Below, piece after piece: positions 7,401 through 11,441 of a stretch of DNA of 11,441 nucleotides. The notes beneath the pieces are model-generated. The model was not told the DNA's origin. It saw nothing but the letters and a program-made list of their open reading frames with translations, and ran no database searches. Position numbers and translations under genes: made by a program. The stretch is from assembly GCA_025458665.1 (NCBI GenBank), contig JALOSG010000075.1, forward strand, positions 1-11,441, written 5' to 3'. Every line of letters begins with the position of its first letter. Within the stretch, counting starts at the first letter, position 1. The DNA comes from Serpentinimonas sp. (GTDB taxonomy: Bacteria > Pseudomonadota > Gammaproteobacteria > Burkholderiales > Burkholderiaceae_C).

Positions 7401-9852
7401 GCCCACGACCTCACTCACCTCGGGTGGCGTGCCCGTTGTCTGGAGCTTGTCTGGCGATGGACTGACTGCGCTGGGTAAGGCAGGGGCCGACACCGTGCTG
7501 GAAATCAACATCAACTCGGTCACGGGCCTGTACACGGTTGAGTTGAAGGGCCCGCTGGATCATCACGATGCGGCAGGCGCTGACGACGCGGAAGGCACGC
7601 TGAATTTCAGCTTCACCGTCAAGGCCACGGACAGCGGTGGGTTGTCGGATCAGAAGGCCGTGACCGTGACGGTCGAAGACGACGTTCCCGTCATTGGTAC
7701 CGATGCGGTTGTGGTGCAACCAGGCGGCACGGCTTCGGGCGACACAGGCGCCTTGATGGGCGGTGATGGCCCAGGGAAAGTGGCGTTCGAGACGATTGCC
7801 AGCGGCGATGCCGTTCGCAATACCGATGGCGAACAGCTCTATCTGGACGGCGAACCGCTGTTCTGGTCGGTTGCTGGCGACAGCACGGTTCTCACTGCCG
7901 GTACCGCCGTAGCGCCTGCAACTGGCGTGACCGGCTTCGTGGTCACCTTGAGTGCCGACGGAACGTTCACGGTGTCGAACATGTCCAGTGGCGTGTTCTC
8001 CACCTTGTCCGATTTGCAGGCCTTCCCGGCCCCCGATGATCTGACCCGCGGCAACGACGATTTCTACGGTATTTCCGACATCGGCTCATCCAGCATCGAT
8101 GTGCTGATGAGCGCCCGCGATGGAGCTGGCATGTCCACGGTGAACAACAGCACCGCCGGCTTTGCCGTGGGCGCTGGCCAATCCATTGGCACCGGTGAAG
8201 CACTGATTTTCGAATTCGTCCAGAACCTCGTGGTGGCTGGCGGTTCGGACTACCTCAGTGCAGTGCCAGATGGGCTGGTCGAGGGCTTGGTCTCTTCGTT
8301 CGAGTTCACGGTCAACCGTGTGCAGGGCAGCGCAACTGCCGAGGCCAAGTTCACTGTGGTGGCTTACGACGCGAATGGCGACGAGGTGGGCCGCGAGTCC
8401 TATTCGGAGGTCAACGGGACAGAAATCACTTTCACCGCCGACGAGGCGTTCTCGAAGGTGGAGATCCTGGGCGATGAAGGTACGCCAACTTTCACCGTGC
8501 TGCTGGGAGGTCTCTCGGTGTTCGAGGTGTCTGACCAGACCTTGACGCTGCCCATCGGCATCACCGATGGCGATTTCGACAGCGATACGGGTTCTATCCA
8601 GATCAAGATCGATCAGACATCGCCGCCGCCGGTGACGGCGAGCGCCGCCGAGCCTGTGGCCGTTCCTACCCTGAGCGCAGTGGCCACTGTGGGCGAGGCA
8701 GCGCTTCAGAAGGTGGTGATTGACAGCAGCAATGCGGGCGATACCGACAAGGGCTTTACTGTGAAGGCCTTTGGTCTGAACAATGAGGCTGCCAACATCG
8801 GTATTCGCACCAATCCTGTCAATGGCGGGTTTGGTGTGGACCAAGCGGCTTCGGGCGACCGGATCGAGATTGGTGAGAGCAACGGGCGTGCCCAGAAGAT
8901 CGAAGTCTCCTTCGATGCACCGGTGAGCAGCGTTGACTTGAAACTGGCTTGGCTGCGCGGCGGAAATGGCGGAGAGAAAGCGCTAGTCCAGCTCTTTGCC
9001 GGGGCTTTCCTGCTGAGCAGCCAGACCATCAATGGCCTGACCGATACGATCGATGACTTTGGCACCTTGTCTGCGGGTGTGCCGTTCGACCGGATGGTGT
9101 TTACCGTGCCCACCGACAACGCCTACACCGGCGACGACTATTTGGTGCACAGCATCGAGTTCGTTAAGGGCACCGATTTCCCGGTCGACATCACGGTGGC
9201 CCACTCTGCCGATTTCAACGCGGTAAGTCTGAACAAGCTGGTGGTGGAAGTGCCCCCGGGCTTCACTCTGTCAGCCGGTCAAGACAATGGCAACGGTACC
9301 TGGACGCTGAGCTCTGGCGACGCCGGATACACGGTATCCGACAACGGCAACAGCTTCAGTGTCTCGGGCTTGAAGCTCAGCGCCGCTGGCGTACCGGATG
9401 CGGCTCCGTCGCTTTCTGTTCTGGGAGCCGAGGTAGAGGACGGAGCAGGTAACCTTCTGATGACTGGTGGTTCGGGGGCCGACAGCCTGACCGGTGGTGA
9501 CGGCAACGACATCCTGATCGGTGGTGCCGGTGCCGATACGCTGCTGGGCGGTCTGGGGTCCGATACCTTTGCCTTCAAGCTGGCCGACAGTACTCCTGGC
9601 GGCGTTCAGGACGTCATCAAGGACTTTGGCCAGGGCGGTGCCGATGTGCTCAACATCGGTGACTTGCTGAGCCAGCCGGGCAGCGATGTCACGGCGGTGG
9701 TGGACGCTGTGAACACCACCACCACCCTGACGTTCTCCAACAGTGTCAATGGTGTGATCCAGACCATTGTTCTGGAGAACTTTGCGCCGGACGCCAGCGA
9801 GGTCAACAACCTGGTGAACGCGCTCAAGACCGACGGCAGCTACTACTCCTAA
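1447..9852 (+). CDS. LapA/BapA-like giant type I secreted adhesin with retention module
   Basis: 2801 residues without a cysteine, as is usual for large T1SS proteins. Residues 1-145: retention module (A-Q-I-A-T-V, D-G-D-V-V-A-I-N-P-N-Q) with candidate LapG site A-A-A-A-G (110-114) and a Gly-rich hinge. Then T1SS-143/DUF5801-like repeats ending in a DD-x-P motif near 304, 509, 666, 1021, 1163, 1492 and 2081, with an eighth at 2082-2390. Between them: a carbohydrate-binding-like jelly roll (675-866), a DUF4114-like module (1170-1324), a split VCBS repeat (1493-1795, insert about 1580-1762), a VCBS/cadherin-like repeat (1799-1925), a second insert (2184-2360) inside the eighth repeat, a further unassigned sandwich (2418-2574), an Ig-like segment (2575-2671), four RTX nonapeptides (2674-2709) and a T1SS targeting domain to the end. 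Family knowledge: such proteins are exported by LapBCE-type systems, retained in the outer membrane, mediate attachment and biofilm, and are released by LapG when c-di-GMP is low. That this one does so is inferred. The ATG is supported by AAAGGA. The stop overlaps priA by 4 bp. Confidence 0.93.
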   Translation: MAQIATVMAVNGSGTAVIVDANGNTRPAVAGAPVMRGETVRTTGGARVELMMEDGDVVAINPNQTVRVDENMAQGDARPTPQEGGVASQAIDQVLQALEQGGDLTEELEAAAAGLGGGGGDGEGGGIVQLLRISEGTDGLSYNYNTALTEPNFEFDLDPDLPVNLAFTFGLEEESVASLNGNDETDDGLVSSRSGNFLDGVGGVLTVITVVGLGAVPIVAGGTTVAFDVDGQPIPPGSETPAAVLFTVFPNGQYSLEVVGRLNHPTPGTTEEQLSLPGITITGIAGTGGPLSATVGITVQDDVPELAGGKDGDDGEGAPRVSVTVAENDILTRLSQGTSPNDGNSDGSYTGSPTRFFDSGPANASGSIAALVSFGADGRGENGFSFSEDLGSLVEQGLTSKGEALQYRVEGNTLIAFVGEPRVPSLPGDDDFASQQVMEAGPERVVFTLELQPNGDFAFRLYDQLDHAPGEGNNNLPIEFAAVVVATDGDGDPVQLETGFTVNITDDTPREAGWIPVVRVVEEEALPAGNQELNDIWPDVVSVSGSLSSQVNGGADDGTTYSLNPEGEKPVLTSRGEPVQYRVEGNTLTAFVAATDASAERPVFTLTLSTDGTYTFTLQGQLDHAPGQGENLLSLDLSSFVVATDFDQDSVVLDSALLIKVVDDQPVIEVAKTQHLAESFETFTTRLTGNSWTVVAENGSVVTGNQGIRWTLNEAGIEIQRGNVGDAAPSDGNFKAELDANNNAGGSPNTLTVLSTVLDVPSSTFTMTFDYQPRPADKGDSGMVVSLGGVNVTVSSSAAGVVSVVAPEGVTAVQSAGTGGWTTITLTFSGVTPGLNTLSFQGLSDNANGDTLGALLDNIKLSANNPILVDETQLSEDATSGTAAALFSVSFGADGAAATNSIAYALTARNGTSTGLTDTATGQDVKVLLGTGADAGKVFGVVTEDGAQKVVFVMGVDPVTGMVSFDQQRAVVHPDGSNPNDTVSLAAGVIGLKLTATDADGDPVSAKVDVGRLVSIYDDAPSAAMSGDRIRVDEDGLPGANADAGRTGEVAGTGSTEASGSIVDNVNWGADGFGRVTGVSGGGAVGTPDGSGGFTISNADYTLVVRADGSYTFTLNRAQTHSAEGEDLKALLAEGFTVSAEDKDGDAVPGGINLAVDVQDDIPTVDVASAVQLTLSITNFGETSAGYNNSFGYYIKDAEGKPTTGVIVWDNVKNFTNTSVTITGFTEDQIGFFVIPDGDRLNSSITPDTPVTFQLVAGKWQAFAGGVALTGNGGANVLFDTASLNPNGKSQVQDNAKPGNLNWEDINAGGDNDYDDINIGVQWTSSLPQLQTSDANTVGEASDVAVSTSNFAGSFSFTSSFGADGPGTSTTTYALSVGLGGATGLTQNGVAVVLVLGDDGVLRGFAGDDTPVFSIAVDASGVVTLTQFEQVDHPGEGADGNTANNSAKVVGLPDGLVLLTATREVVDADGDKASDSATIDISESFSFLDDVPVALKDSDTVVDGVAAGNVITAASTTGETGVDDVGADTPATVTGVVQGGSTAALQNGAWVLEGQFGTLVMQTNGQYTYTADPSKTTTVAASADQIGAVNGAAKAFALGDSFFTAGGLYNPAGATGTVSTSGAFLGVAGAPAGQSVPQQINYVGSASEALAFGFGNGVSSATVGFSNLFQNENGGEAARWHAFDAAGNWVGSGVISNNADAPYANTTTTVNFTSNNAGTFTVSNIGVFTTLVLEAVPYAQDGDASNDDSDFFARVVGFQFHPEGEGAYTDTFQYTITDADGDTAQATLTITGERPDAGEPMVNRAPTPEDNSYEVGMDRLAAGNIILDDDDAGGTATGRDWDQDTPVLNLSVYSVIVGGVETVLAGTEKVVPLPNGMLTIRPDGSYDYTANPEATGEGDTFDYRLVDVKGAVTPVDEAATVTLNFPDFNVPPVLTVENLVVSEEALKPLGVLELPADSDDTTVDSATASVTDPNGTTGTTYSLLLPTTSLTSGGVPVVWSLSGDGLTALGKAGADTVLEININSVTGLYTVELKGPLDHHDAAGADDAEGTLNFSFTVKATDSGGLSDQKAVTVTVEDDVPVIGTDAVVVQPGGTASGDTGALMGGDGPGKVAFETIASGDAVRNTDGEQLYLDGEPLFWSVAGDSTVLTAGTAVAPATGVTGFVVTLSADGTFTVSNMSSGVFSTLSDLQAFPAPDDLTRGNDDFYGISDIGSSSIDVLMSARDGAGMSTVNNSTAGFAVGAGQSIGTGEALIFEFVQNLVVAGGSDYLSAVPDGLVEGLVSSFEFTVNRVQGSATAEAKFTVVAYDANGDEVGRESYSEVNGTEITFTADEAFSKVEILGDEGTPTFTVLLGGLSVFEVSDQTLTLPIGITDGDFDSDTGSIQIKIDQTSPPPVTASAAEPVAVPTLSAVATVGEAALQKVVIDSSNAGDTDKGFTVKAFGLNNEAANIGIRTNPVNGGFGVDQAASGDRIEIGESNGRAQKIEVSFDAPVSSVDLKLAWLRGGNGGEKALVQLFAGAFLLSSQTINGLTDTIDDFGTLSAGVPFDRMVFTVPTDNAYTGDDYLVHSIEFVKGTDFPVDITVAHSADFNAVSLNKLVVEVPPGFTLSAGQDNGNGTWTLSSGDAGYTVSDNGNSFSVSGLKLSAAGVPDAAPSLSVLGAEVEDGAGNLLMTGGSGADSLTGGDGNDILIGGAGADTLLGGLGSDTFAFKLADSTPGGVQDVIKDFGQGGADVLNIGDLLSQPGSDVTAVVDAVNTTTTLTFSNSVNGVIQTIVLENFAPDASEVNNLVNALKTDGSYYS
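1774..1788 (+). other. Candidate LapG-type protease cleavage site (A-A-A-A-G)
   Basis: Codons 110-114 read A-A-A-A-G and are followed by a glycine-rich hinge. LapG-family periplasmic proteases cut LapA-type adhesins between two alanines in a (T/A/P)-A-A-G motif at about residue 108 of the retention module. Motif, position and flexible context fit. Cleavage itself is inferred. Confidence 0.65.
2660..2687 (+). repeat. 28-bp direct repeat, copy 1 (within a T1SS-143 repeat)
   Basis: Exactly identical to 3182-3209. It encodes Q-Y-R-V-E-G-N-T-L in the second T1SS-143 repeat. The flanking sequence is also similar, including T-S-x-G-E upstream and D-H-A-P-G downstream. Confidence 0.85.
3182..3209 (+). 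repeat. 28-bp direct repeat, copy 2 (within the next T1SS-143 repeat)
   Basis: Second exact copy, 522 bases after the first, at the equivalent position of the following T1SS-143 repeat. It marks a relatively recent repeat duplication or gene conversion and is a possible substrate for recombination. Confidence 0.85.
9466..9573 (+). repeat. RTX nonapeptide block (four GGxGxDxxx units)
   Basis: Residues 2674-2709 are four consecutive nonapeptides: GGSGADSLT, GGDGNDILI, GGAGADTLL and GGLGSDTFA. In RTX proteins these bind Ca2+ outside the cell and drive folding into a parallel beta-roll after secretion. Only four units are present, short compared with RTX toxins but normal for the C-terminal cap of T1SS adhesins. 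The T1SS targeting domain follows directly (D-V-I-K-D-F, D-V-L-N-I-G-D-L-L). Confidence 0.93.
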
Positions 9853-11441
9853 ACCCCCAGCGGGTCCACATCCACCGCCCACCGCAGGAGGCCTTTGGCC
9901 TCCGGGTGGGCGCGTGTGTGTTGGAGTACCTCTTGCCAGGCTGCCAGGAACTGCTGCAGGGCCTTGCGCGAGGGGCTTTCCACCAGCAGTTGCGCGCGTT
10001 CCACGTTGGCCAGCCTTTGCAGGGTGGCGGGTAGCGCGGGGTACAGCATCACCTGTTCGCGCCCGGGCAGGGTGGCCGTGGCTTCATCTTTGGCCGCCAG
10101 GTTCAAAAAGGCCTGGGCGGCTTCTTGCGTTTTGGCCTCGGCGCGCACCAGGGCCTGGTAGCCGTGGGGCGGCATTTGCGCCACTTCGCGCTCGGCCAGT
10201 TGTTGTTGGGCGAAGGCGGCAAAGTCGTGCTGGCCCAACGCCGCAAACAGCGGGTGCTGGGGGTACCAGGTCTGTACCCACAGTTCGGCGCGGGTGCCCT
10301 GGGCGGTCATGAAGCTGGCGTCGCGGCCGGCGCGGCCAGCCGCCTGCATGAGCAGCGCAAACAGGCGTTCGGGGGCGCGGTAGTCGCTGGCAAAGAGGCC
10401 GCTGTCGGCGTTGATGCAGGCCACCAGCGATATGCGCCTGAAGTCGTGGCCTTTGGCAATCATCTGGGTGCCCACCAGCACGTCCACCTCGCCGCTGTGC
10501 ACGTGGGCCAGTTGCTGCTCCAGGCTGCCTTTCAGGCGGGTGCTGTCGGCGTCCATGCGGGCCACGCGCACGGGCGCGCCATCGGGGCGGCGGGCGTCGG
10601 CCAGCAGGCCAGCCAGCTGCTCCTCTATCTGTTCGGTGCCTTTGCCCACGGCGGCCAGGTCGAGGTTGCCGCATTCGGGGCAGGCGCGCGGCACGCGCAC
10701 GGTGTAGCCGCAGTGGTGGCAGCGCAGGGTGCGGTCCAGTTTGTGGAACACCTGGTGGGCGCTGCAGTGGGGGCAATCGCTTTTCCAGCCGCAGTCGTGG
10801 CAGGCCAGCACGGGCGCGTAGCCACGGCGGTTCAGCAGCACCATGACCTGTTCGCCGCGGGCTATGCGTTCGGCCATGGCGGCCACCAGGCTGGGCGCCA
10901 CCACGGTGTGTTTGGGCTGGTGGTTCATGTCCACCAGCTTCAACCTGGGCAGTGCGCCGCCGCCCATGCGCTGCGGCATGGCCAGGCGCACATACCTGCC
11001 CTGTTCGGCGGCATGCCAGCTTTCCAGCGATGGCGTGGCCGAGCCCAGAATGACCTGGCAGCTGGGCTCGATGCTGGCCCGGTACACCGCCAGATCGCGG
11101 GCGGAGTAGCGGGCGCCTTCCTGGCTTTTGTAGCTGGGGTCGTGCTCTTCGTCCACCACAATGAGGCGCAGGCGCGGCAGGCTGGCAAACACCGCCATGC
11201 GGGTGCCCAGCACAATGCGCGCCTGCCCCAGGTGCGCGGCCAGCCAGTGGTTCAGACGCTGGGCGGGCGTGAGGCCGCTGTGCAGGGATACCACGCGCTG
11301 TCCTGCGCCCTGCGCAAAGCGCTGCACGAAGCGCGCCTCCAGCTGCGGCGTGAGGTTGATTTCCGGCACCATGATGAGCGCCTGCGCTGCCGGGTCCTGG
11401 GCCAGCAGGTCTTCTACGGCGCGCAGGTACACCTCGGTTTT
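9849..11441 (-). CDS. priA: PriA, primosomal replication-restart helicase (N-terminus outside window)
   Basis: The frame runs to the last base of the window and begins K-T-E-V-Y-L, the end of the PriA Walker A motif, so roughly the first 200 or more residues (DNA-binding domain and Walker A start) are missing. The GTG at 11432 is internal, not the start. Counting from that codon: V-P-E-I-N-L-T-P-Q (22-30); Walker B D-E-E-H (94-97) followed by D-P-S-Y-K-S-Q-E-G; G-S-A-T-P-S (130-135); L-N-R-R-G-Y (200-205); eight zinc-binding cysteines (211, 214, 220, 223, 238, 241, 251, 254) in four Cys-x2-Cys pairs; G-T-Q-M-I-A-K-G-H-D-F (321-331); and helicase motif VI Q-A-A-G-R-A-G-R (363-370). PriA binds stalled forks and D-loops, unwinds DNA 3' to 5' using ATP and loads the primosome to restart replication. 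All key motifs in the visible part are intact, so the gene looks functional. It converges on the adhesin gene and overlaps its stop codon. Confidence 0.97.
   Translation of the reverse strand, partial: KTEVYLRAVEDLLAQDPAAQALIMVPEINLTPQLEARFVQRFAQGAGQRVVSLHSGLTPAQRLNHWLAAHLGQARIVLGTRMAVFASLPRLRLIVVDEEHDPSYKSQEGARYSARDLAVYRASIEPSCQVILGSATPSLESWHAAEQGRYVRLAMPQRMGGGALPRLKLVDMNHQPKHTVVAPSLVAAMAERIARGEQVMVLLNRRGYAPVLACHDCGWKSDCPHCSAHQVFHKLDRTLRCHHCGYTVRVPRACPECGNLDLAAVGKGTEQIEEQLAGLLADARRPDGAPVRVARMDADSTRLKGSLEQQLAHVHSGEVDVLVGTQMIAKGHDFRRISLVACINADSGLFASDYRAPERLFALLMQAAGRAGRDASFMTAQGTRAELWVQTWYPQHPLFAALGQHDFAAFAQQQLAEREVAQMPPHGYQALVRAEAKTQEAAQAFLNLAAKDEATATLPGREQVMLYPALPATLQRLANVERAQLLVESPSRKALQQFLAAWQEVLQHTRAHPEAKGLLRWAVDVDPLGV
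9876..9912. other. 15-bp stem-loop at the convergent 3' ends of the adhesin gene and priA
   Basis: CGCCCACC (9876-9883) pairs with GGTGGGCG (9905-9912), and GGAGGCC (9887-9893) pairs with GGCCTCC (9897-9903) around a TTT loop, with a small asymmetric internal loop (GCA against G). It starts 24 bases after the adhesin stop and lies inside the last codons of priA. No T-tract follows on either strand, so it is not a canonical intrinsic terminator. It may mark or stabilise the adhesin mRNA end. Confidence 0.6.

Noticed and set aside
11430..11432. GTG as start of the priA-like gene
   Set aside because: It encodes the valine of the K-T-E-V-Y-L motif inside the helicase core, so it is internal.
9853..11441. 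Open frames on the + strand opposite priA
   Set aside because: Short, without domains or ribosome binding sites, and fully overlapped by an intact, well-conserved helicase gene.
1..11441. tRNA, rRNA, CRISPR array, insertion sequence, phage or attachment site
   Set aside because: I saw no tRNA-like cloverleaf, no regularly spaced palindromic repeats, no transposase or integrase and no terminal inverted repeats. The repeats present are all explained by protein repeats.

Overview
The window is high-GC DNA (strong G/C third-position bias) from a bacterium. The PriA sequence and the style of the type I secreted proteins suggest a betaproteobacterium, probably Burkholderiales of the Comamonadaceae kind. 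This is an inference from sequence style, not a database match.

Layout: (1) Bases 1-1254 (+) hold the 3' part of a gene for a type I secretion system (T1SS) repeat protein. It has one T1SS-143-like beta-sandwich repeat, a Gly-Thr hexanucleotide-repeat linker, an eight-proline linker and a C-terminal T1SS targeting domain. Its start lies before the window. (2) Bases 1255-1446 are intergenic: a GCAA-loop hairpin, then a strong intrinsic terminator with a C(TTCG)G loop, then a putative regulated promoter with an inverted repeat, and a ribosome binding site. (3) Bases 1447-9852 (+) are one 2801-residue giant adhesin of the LapA/BapA type. It has an N-terminal retention module with a candidate LapG-type di-alanine cleavage site, about eight T1SS-143/DUF5801-like repeats, VCBS/cadherin-like repeats, several probable ligand-binding modules set between or inside the repeats, four RTX nonapeptides and a T1SS C-terminal domain. 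(4) Bases 9849-11441 (-) are the 3' two thirds of priA, the primosomal helicase, convergent with the adhesin gene and overlapping it by 4 bp.

How it fits together: the two T1SS proteins are tandem paralogues with related C-terminal export domains, and each probably has its own transcript because a terminator separates them. The large one would be exported C-terminus first and held in the outer membrane by its N-terminal retention module until a LapG-like protease cuts it. No transporter (LapBCE type), LapD or LapG gene is in the window. priA is an unrelated housekeeping neighbour. The most interesting features are the modular build of the adhesin, with two foreign-looking domains inserted at the same structural point of two different repeats, the dyad element in its promoter, and the overlapping convergent 3' ends with a 15-bp stem-loop.
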